Assembly: GCF_018326005.1 (NCBI RefSeq)
Contig: NZ_AP021903.1
Location: forward strand, 6,321,501-6,385,500
DNA length: 64,000 nt
Origin: Pseudomonas sp. Seg1
Lineage (GTDB): Bacteria; Pseudomonadota; Gammaproteobacteria; Pseudomonadales; Pseudomonadaceae
Direction: 5' to 3'
Shown here: positions 45,582-54,853 of the stretch, one piece after another
How the letters are laid out: every line of letters starts with the position of its first letter
How positions within the stretch are numbered: the first letter of the stretch is position 1
Position numbers and translations under genes: made by a program
Notes under the pieces: generated by a model
What the model was told of the DNA's origin: nothing
Databases searched by the model: none
The model's input: the letters and a program-made list of their open reading frames with translations, nothing else

Positions 45582-47018
45582 ATGACGCTTTATGTGAACC
45601 TCGCCGAGCTGCTCGGCACCCGCATCGAACAAGGCTTCTATCGTCCGGGTGACCGGTTGCCGTCGGTGCGCGCCTTGAGCGTAGAACATGGCGTCAGTCT
45701 CAGCACGGTGCAGCAGGCTTACCGCATGCTTGAGGACAGTGGCCTGGCCACGCCGAAACCCAAATCAGGCTATTTCGTGCCGGTCGGCCGCGAGTTGCCG
45801 GAGTTGCCCGCCGTCGGCCGTCCGGCGCAGCGGCCGGTGGAGATTTCACAGTGGGATCAGGTGCTGGAACTGATTCGCGCGGTGCCGCGCAAGGATGTGG
45901 TGCAACTCGGTCGTGGCATGCCCGACGTCACCTCACCGACCATGAAACCGCTGCTGCGTGGCCTGGCGCGAATCAGTCGTCGGCAGGACATGCCCGGTCT
46001 GTATTACGACAATATCCACGGCACCCTCGAACTGCGCGAACAGATCGCCCGATTGATGCTCGACTCCGGCTGCCAGTTGAGCGCCAGCGACCTCGTCGTC
46101 ACCACCGGCTGCCACGAAGCGCTGTCCACCAGCATCCACGCGATTTGTGAGCCGGGCGACATCGTCGCGGTGGATTCGCCGAGTTTTCACGGCGCCATGC
46201 AGACCCTCAAAGGGCTGGGCATGAAGGCTCTGGAAATCCCCACCGACCCGCTCACCGGCATCAGCCTCGAAGCGCTGGAACTGGCGCTGGAGCAATGGCC
46301 GATCAAGGTCATTCAGCTCACGCCCAACTGCAACAATCCGCTCGGCTACATCATGCCGGAGTCGCGCAAACGCGCCCTGCTCAACCTCGCGCAGCGCTTC
46401 GACGTGGCGATTATCGAAGACGATGTATACGGAGAACTGGCCTACACCTACCCCCGTCCGCGCACGATCAAATCCTTCGATGAAGATGGCCGGGTGTTGC
46501 TGTGCAGTTCGTTTTCCAAGACCCTGGCGCCGGGGCTGCGCATCGGCTGGGTTGCGCCGGGCCGCTATCTGGAACGCGTGCTGCACATGAAATACATCAG
46601 CACCGGTTCCACCGCGCCACAACCGCAGATCGCCATTGCAGAATTTCTCAAATCCGGCCACTTCGAACCGCATTTGCGGCGGATGCGCACGCAATACCAG
46701 CGCAATCGCGACCTGATGATCGACTGGGTAACCCGCTATTTCCCGGCCGGCACCCGCGCCAGCCGTCCGCAGGGCAGTTTCATGTTGTGGGTGGAATTGC
46801 CCGAAGGTTTTGACACCTTGAAACTCAATCGTGAGCTGCATGATCAAGGCGTACAGATTGCCGTCGGCAGCATCTTTTCCGCCTCGGGCAAGTACCGCAA
46901 TTGCCTGCGCATGAACTACGCAGCAAAACCGACGCCGCAGATCGAAGAAGCGGTGCGCAAGGTCGGCGCGACGGCAATCCGGCTGCTGGCCGAAGCGAAC
47001 ACCCTCAACTCAGGCTGA
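45582..47018 (+). CDS. MocR-type GntR/aminotransferase regulator
   Basis: A 478-residue chimera: a GntR winged helix-turn-helix (LLGTRIEQGFYRPGDRLPSV ... VQQAYRMLEDSGLATPKPKSGYFV, residues 10-66) followed by a class I aminotransferase domain. The PLP lysine is K313 in SSFSKTLAPGLR, with N251, D280 and Y283 at the cofactor site. MocR regulators use PLP or an amino acid to tune genes such as those for vitamin B6 or GABA. Target not known here. The start has no strong ribosome-binding site but matches the family start, MTLYVNLAELL. The DUF1127 gene is the obvious candidate partner. Confidence 0.92.
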   Translation: MTLYVNLAELLGTRIEQGFYRPGDRLPSVRALSVEHGVSLSTVQQAYRMLEDSGLATPKPKSGYFVPVGRELPELPAVGRPAQRPVEISQWDQVLELIRAVPRKDVVQLGRGMPDVTSPTMKPLLRGLARISRRQDMPGLYYDNIHGTLELREQIARLMLDSGCQLSASDLVVTTGCHEALSTSIHAICEPGDIVAVDSPSFHGAMQTLKGLGMKALEIPTDPLTGISLEALELALEQWPIKVIQLTPNCNNPLGYIMPESRKRALLNLAQRFDVAIIEDDVYGELAYTYPRPRTIKSFDEDGRVLLCSSFSKTLAPGLRIGWVAPGRYLERVLHMKYISTGSTAPQPQIAIAEFLKSGHFEPHLRRMRTQYQRNRDLMIDWVTRYFPAGTRASRPQGSFMLWVELPEGFDTLKLNRELHDQGVQIAVGSIFSASGKYRNCLRMNYAAKPTPQIEEAVRKVGATAIRLLAEANTLNSG

Positions 47019-47038
47019 AACGTGCAGGCGGATCGTCT

Positions 47039-47566
47039 TCAGTCGAGCAGAAATGTCCCCTGTGCCTCATGACGGGTCAAGTCGCGAACCCGGCTCATGG
47101 CTTCATCCACATGGGCCTCGATCCGCAACTCGACCTCCAGATGTCCGCCCTGGACAACTGCACCTGAACGCCATGTCACCAGGCGCTCACCCGGGCGCAA
47201 CAGATCCGCCTCGACGGCGTCATCGCCGGCCCGCCGCAGTCGCACTGCCATTCCGTCCAGCCGCGCCGCAATGATGCGGATCTGAAACGTACCCGCAGAC
47301 CAGCGGTAACGCTGGGCATCCGCCATCGTCGCAACGAACCCCCACGTCATGGCACGAGGAACGGCGCATTGAATTCGCAAATGGAGCGTGCGCCCACCGA
47401 AACCGCCGCCCTCACCGAACGAGCCCGAACGCTCGAACAGCTCGGCCCGAGTGAGTGATCCAAAATCCACCCCCACCGGGGACAGCCCCAGTCGGCATTG
47501 GTCGCTCGCCAGCGCAAAAGGTGAGAACAGGCAAACAAGCAAGACCACAGTAACCAATACATTCAT
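47039..47566 (-). CDS. Fimbrial minor subunit or adhesin-like protein
   Basis: A 175-residue secreted protein with a signal peptide (MNVLVTVVLLVCLFSPFALA). The mature part carries two cysteines (C29 and C67) and a beta-rich pattern, and ends LTRHEAQGTFLLD, where the last strand could be a donor strand. It is last in the chaperone-usher operon, 13 bp after the usher stop, where tip or minor subunits often lie. I see no known receptor-binding domain. The start at 47566 follows the preceding stop; a longer frame overlaps the usher and is rejected. Confidence 0.6.
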   Translation of the reverse strand: MNVLVTVVLLVCLFSPFALASDQCRLGLSPVGVDFGSLTRAELFERSGSFGEGGGFGGRTLHLRIQCAVPRAMTWGFVATMADAQRYRWSAGTFQIRIIAARLDGMAVRLRRAGDDAVEADLLRPGERLVTWRSGAVVQGGHLEVELRIEAHVDEAMSRVRDLTRHEAQGTFLLD

Positions 47567-47579
47567 GTCAGACACTCGC

Positions 47580-50006
47580 TCAGGACAGCTCGACAGGGGT
47601 GCACATCGCATCGACGCGCTCAATCTGTGCGCTGTCTTCGGGGGCATCGGAAAGGGCGAACTGCAAAATGCACCGTGTGGTGTCGGGCAGTTGCACCAGC
47701 AAGGTCTGATCGGACTTCACATCCGGCAGAAAAATGGTTCCGGACTCCAGCACGGTTGTCAGATAACGGCCCTGCTCGTCCTCGACTGTCAGCCCCTGAG
47801 TCAGCCACTGCCGATCAACTGTCATGGCCCTCAACAACAAACGCCTGACAGTCACGATAGAGAAATCCAGGTGCTTCACCGAGCCGCGCCCCATCGTCAC
47901 CTCTTGCAACCCGTCGAGCACCTCGACATTACGCGGCAGACTCAAAGGATCGACTTCCAGCCTGGCCGTCGAATAGGCAGGGAGCGTCGCGGCTATCGCG
48001 TGGCCTGTGCCGTCGGTCCAGACCGGGCCCTGAGGCGTGTTCAGTTTGACGCCGGCCCGATCACCGGCCTTCAGCACGCCAATCGTGTCTCTTAGCGGAT
48101 AGGGCGACAATGTCACACCGTCGCGATGAAACGCTGCGCCTCCACGTAGTCCCACGTCATAGTCCGTCGCACCGGAGCGCTGGCCGACCCCCAGATCAAC
48201 GCTTGTGTAGTACGGCAGGGCGTTGATGCGCGCAGCGTAGTTGGCGGACGCCGCGTCCGGATATTCCGCCCGGACGGTGTAAGCCAGGTTTTCGCTGAGC
48301 ACATCGCTGACCGCCAGGCCCTTGCGCGTTCCGGATTGTTCATCAGTGCGCAGGTAACTTCGCAGCCTCGCCTGACCGCCAAGCGGAACCCCCAGGGTCA
48401 GATAGGCGGAAGTACCCCGCCTCTCTCGCGATTGCCCCCCCACATCCCGTTCCAGACTGACGGAAAGGCTGATTCGCTGTGGCAATGTCCGTGACCAGGA
48501 CAAACCCGTCCGCGATTGTGGCGGTGCGCCCTCGCTCAGGTAACGCGACCACGTCGCACCAAAGGCGCCCCAGTGTTCGGTCGAGAGATTGAGTGAACCC
48601 TGTAAGTGGTTGCGACTGCGTGACGCGGGCTCGCCGCGCTCCTGATTCCAGCCGGTATCCGATAGCGTGCGAAAACCCCCGCTCTGATGCACCGCGATCA
48701 GGCTGGTCGACAGTGTTGGCGATATTGACGCGTTAAGCGTCATCTGCACCTGATTGCCGGACACGCCCTCGACGCCCGCGTCAGAAAACACTTGTTGCAC
48801 GCCCAGGTTGAGATCGCCCCACTGCCTTTGCAACCCCCAACCCGCCGACAGATAGTCCGTTCCCACCAACAAGCCGCCGGTGATGCGACTGACTCGGTTC
48901 CAGTCCCAGTCCTTGCTGAATGTGGCAAAGGACGGCGCATGTCGGTCGTCCGTTCCCAGTCGCCGTACGCTACCGAGCGCAAAATTGAATCCACCCGTCC
49001 CCTCAACCATCCCCTCGCGCAGGTTGGCAGACGGAACCTGGTATCGCCGTATCTGCCCATCTTGCTCGTGGACGCTCACTTCAAGATCGAGCTGATTGCT
49101 CAACAGTGGCAACGCGCGCAACGTAAAGGGGCCGCCCGGCACCATCGTGGTGTAGATCACCACACCGTTCTGCCGGACCTCGATCCGGGACGGCGAGTAA
49201 GCCACCCCTTCGACGTGACCACGAGCACCGTTCTGCGCGGCACGCAACTGCGCGAATGCCGTCTCGGGAAGGATCTGCACACCAGTGAAGGATTCACCGG
49301 CAAAGAGCGCTGAGGCCAGATTCAACTGACCGACTTGCACACTGGCCTCGTAGGCCTCCAACGTGCGCATGCCATAGGCGTAAAGATGTTCGAATCGCGT
49401 ACTGCCGGGTAACGCCGTGTAAGACTGCCGGCTGCGCAATATCCAGTTTCCGGCATTCAAGCCGACTTCGGAGCCAAGGTTTCGATAAGTGCTGCGCTGC
49501 CCTCCGAGCTCGCTGCCCGCCACCAGCAAGTCGTAGTTGAACACGCCGGCGACACCGCCATCGTCAAAGTCATGCGCGGTACGCTCCGGCAACGCAAGGG
49601 TTCTGGTGGGCACCAACAACTCGACCTGCTCCCTGCCTGGATACAGCTGCACAATGGCGTCGGGAAAACCTTCTGTGACGGTCACGCATCCATCCGGTTG
49701 CGACTTGGCCACCGGAGACAAGGGCCGTATGCCGGCAGCCTTCAGCCACTGCGGCTCCAGACACAACTCGCCATGAGCACTGAAGGTCATGCGCACGCGC
49801 CCCTTGGGCTGACCGTTGACCTCCAGCGCGACTAAACGCGAGCCTTGGGTAAAGCGCGGCGAATCACGAAAATATTGCGCCAGTGCCGGATCGATTCCGC
49901 GGTCCTTCAGTACTTTGGCATCAAATTCCACAGGCTCGCGCGCTGTCACGAAACTCGAACCGCTCACCAGAACCACCATCAGGCAACGGCGAAAATTGAC
50001 CCACAC
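47580..50006 (-). CDS. Fimbrial outer membrane usher protein
   Basis: An 808-residue usher. The N-terminal domain (FDAKVLKDRGIDPALAQYFRDSPR) binds chaperone-subunit complexes, the central 24-strand barrel with plug (AQPN loop areas such as YTALPGSTRFEHLYAYG) follows, and the C-terminal domain has QLPDTTRCILQFALS. It secretes and assembles pilus subunits across the outer membrane. The GTG start at 50006 overlaps the chaperone stop by one base, so it is coupled. Somewhat compact but complete. Confidence 0.9.
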   Translation of the reverse strand: MWVNFRRCLMVVLVSGSSFVTAREPVEFDAKVLKDRGIDPALAQYFRDSPRFTQGSRLVALEVNGQPKGRVRMTFSAHGELCLEPQWLKAAGIRPLSPVAKSQPDGCVTVTEGFPDAIVQLYPGREQVELLVPTRTLALPERTAHDFDDGGVAGVFNYDLLVAGSELGGQRSTYRNLGSEVGLNAGNWILRSRQSYTALPGSTRFEHLYAYGMRTLEAYEASVQVGQLNLASALFAGESFTGVQILPETAFAQLRAAQNGARGHVEGVAYSPSRIEVRQNGVVIYTTMVPGGPFTLRALPLLSNQLDLEVSVHEQDGQIRRYQVPSANLREGMVEGTGGFNFALGSVRRLGTDDRHAPSFATFSKDWDWNRVSRITGGLLVGTDYLSAGWGLQRQWGDLNLGVQQVFSDAGVEGVSGNQVQMTLNASISPTLSTSLIAVHQSGGFRTLSDTGWNQERGEPASRSRNHLQGSLNLSTEHWGAFGATWSRYLSEGAPPQSRTGLSWSRTLPQRISLSVSLERDVGGQSRERRGTSAYLTLGVPLGGQARLRSYLRTDEQSGTRKGLAVSDVLSENLAYTVRAEYPDAASANYAARINALPYYTSVDLGVGQRSGATDYDVGLRGGAAFHRDGVTLSPYPLRDTIGVLKAGDRAGVKLNTPQGPVWTDGTGHAIAATLPAYSTARLEVDPLSLPRNVEVLDGLQEVTMGRGSVKHLDFSIVTVRRLLLRAMTVDRQWLTQGLTVEDEQGRYLTTVLESGTIFLPDVKSDQTLLVQLPDTTRCILQFALSDAPEDSAQIERVDAMCTPVELS

Positions 50007-50716
50007 TAGCGAGTGACCGGGGCATCGAAGTGTTCAACCGAAAATCCGTAAGTGGTCGCCGGATAGATCCGCACCGACATTGTTCGTACGGAGGTGCTCA
50101 AGGGCAGCGCAATGTTCAAGCGTTCGCCGGGCAAGATGTAGGTGCGCGGCAAATTGGCCATGTCTGAGCCGGGCAACGGCACAAAGGCTTTGGCCAGCCG
50201 TACGACATAAGGGCTGGGGTTGAACACCTGTAGGCCGCCAGGTGTGGCACTCCAGCTCAGTCGTTTCCACGGCTCTCGCTCAACCGCCAACCCAGCGGGA
50301 CGCAGAATCACCGGCAAATTCTGCCTTATCCCCAGGCTGACTCGGGCGCCACTGGAATCTGCTGCAGGAGCAATGCCTTCGAACACCACCCGCTTCAAGC
50401 GCTCGACCTGCAAAGATCGGGGGTTTTGCAGGATGAACCGCACCTGCTGAATGCTGCCCGCTTCGACGCGCGCCAGAGGAGGCGTAACGAGGAGCAGTAT
50501 TTCATCATCCTGCTCGACGTTTTTAACACTTGAATGCAGCAACGCAGGATGCAAATCCGTGTTGCGCACATTCATGACGGCTTCACCCACGCCCTCCTCC
50601 ACCACGAGGACCGGCGTTTGTGGAACCATGCCGGCGGAGTGGGCGATAGTGATCGAAAGCCAGGCGAGCGGGCACAGCAGTGCCGCCTTGAACAAAAGAC
50701 TGAGAGAAATAGGCAT
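50006..50716 (-). CDS. Periplasmic fimbrial chaperone
   Basis: A 236-residue chaperone of the PapD type with a signal peptide (LAWLSITIAHSAG). Two immunoglobulin-like domains are visible: PLARVEAGSIQQVRFIL in domain 1 and VFNPSPYVVRLAKAFVPL in domain 2. The subunit-capping basic residue pair, usually Arg/Lys near strand G1, is harder to place here. Donor-strand complementation to the DUF1120 subunits and usher is expected. The ribosome-binding site is weak; the start at 50716 follows the subunit gene by 100 bp. Confidence 0.85.
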   Translation of the reverse strand: MPISLSLLFKAALLCPLAWLSITIAHSAGMVPQTPVLVVEEGVGEAVMNVRNTDLHPALLHSSVKNVEQDDEILLLVTPPLARVEAGSIQQVRFILQNPRSLQVERLKRVVFEGIAPAADSSGARVSLGIRQNLPVILRPAGLAVEREPWKRLSWSATPGGLQVFNPSPYVVRLAKAFVPLPGSDMANLPRTYILPGERLNIALPLSTSVRTMSVRIYPATTYGFSVEHFDAPVTR

Positions 50717-50816
50717 CGGGATATCCGGGAGAATCCTGGGAGCGCCCCGGGCCGTGCCGGGGCGCTCTTGCATGGGCGAACGGTACTCGACGATACGCAA
50801 CCGCCGGGGCAGGCCG

Positions 50817-51467
50817 TCAGATGTAGAAAATGTCGAACGTTACCGAGCCATCAAGCGGGATTTCGTTGGCAATCGGCAAAGCGTTGCTGGGGCCAATGAT
50901 CGGCAGCAAGTGCATCGGGAAGGCATGGTGCCTGGCTCCGATCGGACCGGTGGCGGCGCTAATACCCCAGGAATACAAATCCGGTGCATTTCTCACCAAT
51001 GTGCTGGTGGGCACCTGCCAAGGAGACAGGAAGCTCGCTCGGGTCAGCAACGCCCGGCCCGTGCCGTCGGTTTCGGGAGTGCCGTGACGCAGGGCAAATC
51101 CACCAATGCGCGTGCCATTGATATCGCCGAGACCGAAGAACAGTGCCGGATCAGTCTGGCCCGTGCCATCGCTGATGCCAGGCAATTTGGTTGCCTCGCG
51201 GTTATCGCGAACCGACACTTCAACTTGTGCCACAGCATCGCAGTTGATGGTCAGCGAAACATCGCGACCTGCGAGAATGGTTTGCGCTGTCTGATTCAGT
51301 GTTGCAGCGGAGATCTTGCGCAAATCCACTGTCCCACCGCCGGCAAAGGCAGGAATGCAGGCGGTTGGAATGATGGTGCCGATAACGTTCAGGTCAACGC
51401 TTTCGGCCATCGCCGATACGGGTAGAAGCATCGCCGCCAGAGCAGCAATCCGAATTGTCTTTTTCAT
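50817..51467 (-). CDS. DUF1120 fimbrial major subunit-like protein
   Basis: A 216-residue protein with signal peptide MKKTIRIAALAAMLLPVSAMA. The family signature SVDLNVIGTIIPTACIPAFAGGGTVDL and LTINCDAVAQVEV (with two cysteines likely forming a disulfide) is that of DUF1120, a group of Pseudomonas proteins linked to chaperone-usher systems. It is the first gene of the operon and the best candidate for the main pilin. The C-terminus PLDGSVTFDIFYI is hydrophobic and beta-like, as in subunits that donate a strand. Confidence 0.85.
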   Translation of the reverse strand: MKKTIRIAALAAMLLPVSAMAESVDLNVIGTIIPTACIPAFAGGGTVDLRKISAATLNQTAQTILAGRDVSLTINCDAVAQVEVSVRDNREATKLPGISDGTGQTDPALFFGLGDINGTRIGGFALRHGTPETDGTGRALLTRASFLSPWQVPTSTLVRNAPDLYSWGISAATGPIGARHHAFPMHLLPIIGPSNALPIANEIPLDGSVTFDIFYI

Positions 51468-51726
51468 AAGTCGTCATATCCATTTAAATGAAAGTTCGTT
51501 CCCTACTAACTTTTGATGCAAGTAAGCGGGTAGATGATTGCGGCTTATGAGAGATAAATCTGTAGGAAACGACACTGATCACAAAGGGAAAGCACGACAA
51601 CTTCTATAGGCAAAATTCGTTTACTAACTCTTTCCTACTGCATGAACAGCACGCACTTACTGCCAGCGTTGATGTCATTGCAGTGCGTGCCATACTTCGC
51701 CTCCTGTCACGATTTGAGAACACAAC

Positions 51727-53295
51727 GTGCGCCCTGGACTAAAGCTGTTTGCTGTGTGCCTTCTGGTCACTTGGATCGCTGGATGTGCCGGCCTCGAAAT
51801 ACCTCGCGAACCCAGCCAGGCATTACCAGCCGGAGACTCCAGCTTTGGTCGCTCGATCCAGGCACAGGCCGCGCCACATCAGGGGCGCTCCGGTTTCCGT
51901 CTACTGTCCAACAGCACCGAAGCCTTCACCGCCCGCGCCGAACTGATCCGCAATGCACAAAACAGCCTCGACCTGCAGTACTACATTGTCCATGACGGCA
52001 TCAGCACGCGGATGCTGGTGGAAGAACTGCTCAAGGCTGCCGACCGTGGCGTCCGGGTGCGGGTTCTGCTCGATGACACCACCAGCGACGGCCTCGACCA
52101 GATCATCGCTACCCTCGCGGCGCATCCGCAGATCCAGATTCGCCTGTTCAATCCGTTGCACCTGGGTCGTAGCACGGGTGTCACGCGGGCAGCCGGGCGC
52201 CTGTTCAATCTGTCGCTGCAACATCGGCGGATGCACAACAAGCTGTGGCTGGCGGACAACAGCGTGGCGATTGTCGGCGGACGCAACCTGGGCGACGAGT
52301 ATTTCGATGCCGAGCCAAACCTGAATTTCACCGACATCGACATGCTCAGCGTCGGCCCGGTGGCCGAACAGCTCGGGCACAGTTTCGACCAGTACTGGAA
52401 CAGTGCGCTGAGCAAGCCGATCGACGAGTTTCTCTCGAGCAGACCGACCGCCAAGGACTTGCAGAACACCCGCACACGCCTGGAAGAATCCCTCGAAGAA
52501 ACCCGCAAGCAGAATCACGCGCTGTATCAGCAGCTGATGACGTTCAAGACCGAACCGCGCATGGACATCTGGCGCAAGGAGCTGATCTGGGCGTGGAATC
52601 AGGCACTGTGGGATGCACCAAGCAAGGTGTTGGCCAAGGCCGAGCCTGATCCGCAATTGCTGCTGACCACGCAACTGGCGCCGGAACTGCGCGGCGTCAG
52701 CAAAGAACTGATCATGATCTCTGCCTACTTCGTTCCGGGCCAGCCGGGGCTTGTGTACTTGACCGGACGCGCCGACGCCGGAGTCTCGGTGAGCTTGCTG
52801 ACCAACTCACTGGAGGCCACAGATGTGCCGGCGGTGCACGGTGGCTACGCGCCTTATCGCAAGGCACTGCTGGAGCATGGGGTGAAATTGTTCGAACTGC
52901 GGCGCCAGCCGGGGGACGGTGGCGGCAGCGCCCCGCACGTGTTCTACAGCAAATCGTTTCGCGGCTCGGATTCGAGCCTGCACAGCAAGGCGATGATCTT
53001 CGACCGGCAAAAAGCGTTTATCGGCTCGTTCAACTTCGACCCTCGCTCAGTGCTGTGGAACACCGAGGTGGGCGTGCTGGTGGACAGTCCGGAGCTGGCC
53101 GAACACGTCCGCGAACTGGCGTTGCAAGGTATGGCGCCGGCGCTCAGCTACGAAGCGAAAATGCAGAATGGAAATATCGTCTGGGTGACCGAGGACAACG
53201 GCCAGATGCACACGCTGACCAAGGAGCCTGGGAGCTGGTGGCGGCGCTTAAATGCGTGGTTCAGCACCTCGGTCGGTTTGGAACGGATGTTGTAG
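51727..53295 (+). CDS. Phospholipase D family lipoprotein
   Basis: A 522-residue protein. Lipobox VTWIAGCAG places the lipidated cysteine near residue 20. Two HKD motifs are present: HNKLWLAD after residue 160 (HRRMHNKLWLADNSVAIVGG) and HSKAMIFD (about 418). Both fit phosphatidyltransferases such as cardiolipin synthase C relatives. Catalysis on phospholipids at the cell envelope is expected. The start is a GTG. Located between fimbrial genes and a REP element; not in an obvious operon. A coiled-coil-like segment (LQNTRTRLEESLEETRKQN) lies in the middle. Confidence 0.85.
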   Translation: MRPGLKLFAVCLLVTWIAGCAGLEIPREPSQALPAGDSSFGRSIQAQAAPHQGRSGFRLLSNSTEAFTARAELIRNAQNSLDLQYYIVHDGISTRMLVEELLKAADRGVRVRVLLDDTTSDGLDQIIATLAAHPQIQIRLFNPLHLGRSTGVTRAAGRLFNLSLQHRRMHNKLWLADNSVAIVGGRNLGDEYFDAEPNLNFTDIDMLSVGPVAEQLGHSFDQYWNSALSKPIDEFLSSRPTAKDLQNTRTRLEESLEETRKQNHALYQQLMTFKTEPRMDIWRKELIWAWNQALWDAPSKVLAKAEPDPQLLLTTQLAPELRGVSKELIMISAYFVPGQPGLVYLTGRADAGVSVSLLTNSLEATDVPAVHGGYAPYRKALLEHGVKLFELRRQPGDGGGSAPHVFYSKSFRGSDSSLHSKAMIFDRQKAFIGSFNFDPRSVLWNTEVGVLVDSPELAEHVRELALQGMAPALSYEAKMQNGNIVWVTEDNGQMHTLTKEPGSWWRRLNAWFSTSVGLERML

Positions 53296-53330
53296 CCGGA
53301 CACGCAGCTTCTACTGTGAGAGGAGGCTCT

Positions 53331-53436
53331 TGTGGTGAGGGGATTTATCCCCGATAAACTGCATAGCAGTCCCGCTGTCATGTGGAAAAAAGCAGGGCCG
53401 CTGCGCGCCCCATCGGGGATGAATCCCCTCACCACA
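53331..53436. repeat. REP/BIME palindrome (GGTGAGGGGATTTATCCCC type)
   Basis: Arms TGTGGTGAGGGGATTTATCC and GGATGAATCCCCTCACCACA, same family as at 5054 and 28749. Just 3' of the phospholipase D gene. Confidence 0.88.
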
Positions 53437-53463
53437 AGGTAATCACAAACTTTGCAACCAGAC

Positions 53464-54609
53464 TCAGGCCGGCTCGGCCACCGTACCGAATGCACCTTGG
53501 CGCATAAGGAGAATCACCAGCCCGAACGCCCCAGCCGCCATCAACCACGGCAATGCATGCCCACTGACCCACTGACTGCCCGCCCCCGCCATCAAAGGCC
53601 CGATCAGACAACCCACACCCCACAGCTGGGCAATGTGCGCATTGGCCCGCACCAGCGCATCGTCGCGATAGCGCTCACCGATCAGGATCAGTGACAAGGT
53701 GAACAGCCCGCCGGCGCGGGCCCCGAACAGCACCCACAACGGCCAGATCAGCGGCGTGTCGATCAGCATTGGAATCGCCAGGCTCGACAGCATCAACACC
53801 ACCGCGCAGCCGGTGAACAACGTGCGCCGCGACAGGTAATCGGCCAACGCGCCAATCGGCAGTTGCAGCAACGCATCGCCGACCACCACCGTGCTGACCA
53901 TCGCCAACGCGATCTCGGCGGTGAAGCCCTGCTGCAGGCAGTACACCGGCAGCAGCGTCAGGATCATCGCCTCGAACGCGGCGAACAACGACACCGCCCA
54001 GGCAATCGCTGGCAGCTCCCGAGCAAAACCCCACAGATCGCTGAAGGTCACGCTGCTCGCTTCACTGCTCGGCGCACCGCTGCGGCGCAGCAACAGCAAG
54101 GGCGAGATCGTCAGCAGCGCAACACCAACCCAGAAGCCGTAATCGTGTTCGGTGCCGAGCGCGCCCAGCAGCAACGGACCAGACAGTTGGCTCAACGCAT
54201 AGCTGCTGCCATACAGCGCCACCAGCCGCCCGCGCCAGTGCTCCACCACCAATTGGTTGATCCAGCTCTCGCCGAGGATAAAAACGATGGTCAGGATCAC
54301 GCCGATCATCAAGCGCAACAGCAGCCAGATCGGGTAACTCGGCAGCAGCGCCAGCAAACCGATCGACAGGGCTCCGGCCCACAGGCACAGGCGCATCAGG
54401 TTCGCCGTGCCGAAACGCGCCGCCAGATGACTGGAAATCTTCGCGCCCAACAACACGCCAATCGCCGGCATCGCTGCCATCACGCCGATGGCGAAAGAGC
54501 CGTAACCCCAGCTCTCCAGACGCAACGACACCAGTGGCATGCTGACCCCCAGGGCCAGGCCGACACTCAAGACAGACGCCAACACGGCGAAATACGTCGC
54601 CCAACGCAT
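53464..54609 (-). CDS. MFS transporter (YcaD/UMF-like)
   Basis: A 381-residue major facilitator with twelve hydrophobic helices. An RRTLFTG loop after helix 6 and YGSFAIGVMAAMPAIGVLLGAKISSHL near helices 1-2 fit the family. Substrate not evident. By gene order it equals P. aeruginosa PA5311, next to kauB. The ATG at 54609 is preceded by a moderate AGGAGCGTGGACC. Lies in leftward orientation between two REP elements. Confidence 0.88.
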   Translation of the reverse strand: MRWATYFAVLASVLSVGLALGVSMPLVSLRLESWGYGSFAIGVMAAMPAIGVLLGAKISSHLAARFGTANLMRLCLWAGALSIGLLALLPSYPIWLLLRLMIGVILTIVFILGESWINQLVVEHWRGRLVALYGSSYALSQLSGPLLLGALGTEHDYGFWVGVALLTISPLLLLRRSGAPSSEASSVTFSDLWGFARELPAIAWAVSLFAAFEAMILTLLPVYCLQQGFTAEIALAMVSTVVVGDALLQLPIGALADYLSRRTLFTGCAVVLMLSSLAIPMLIDTPLIWPLWVLFGARAGGLFTLSLILIGERYRDDALVRANAHIAQLWGVGCLIGPLMAGAGSQWVSGHALPWLMAAGAFGLVILLMRQGAFGTVAEPA

Positions 54610-54655
54610 GGTCCACGCTCCTGTGGATTATTTTTATGTGCACCACAAAACCAAA

Positions 54656-54802
54656 TGTGGGAGCAAACCCTGTGGCAAGGGGATCATCCCCGACAGGTCG
54701 CGCAGCGACCTCAAAACCTGCACCCTCGCATGCACTGGTTTTGCGACTGCTTCGCAGCCGATCAGGGGATGAATCCCCTCACCACAAAAGTTTGCTCCCA
54801 CA
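54656..54802. repeat. Nested REP palindromes (GTGGGAGC outer, GGGGATCATCCCC inner)
   Basis: The outer arms TGTGGGAGCAAACCCTGTGG and its complement ending TTTGCTCCCACA enclose a GGGGATTTATCCCC-type pair. Two element classes appear combined in one 147-bp structure. Confidence 0.8.
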
Positions 54803-54853
54803 GGGGGATCTCTGTAGTTGGAAGCCTGAACGAGTCAGGCTCCCGCTAAAGGC

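Noticed and set aside
47388..48095. 235-codon plus-strand frame over the fimbrial operon
   Set aside because: It is antisense to the usher and minor subunit, both of which show signal peptides and family motifs.
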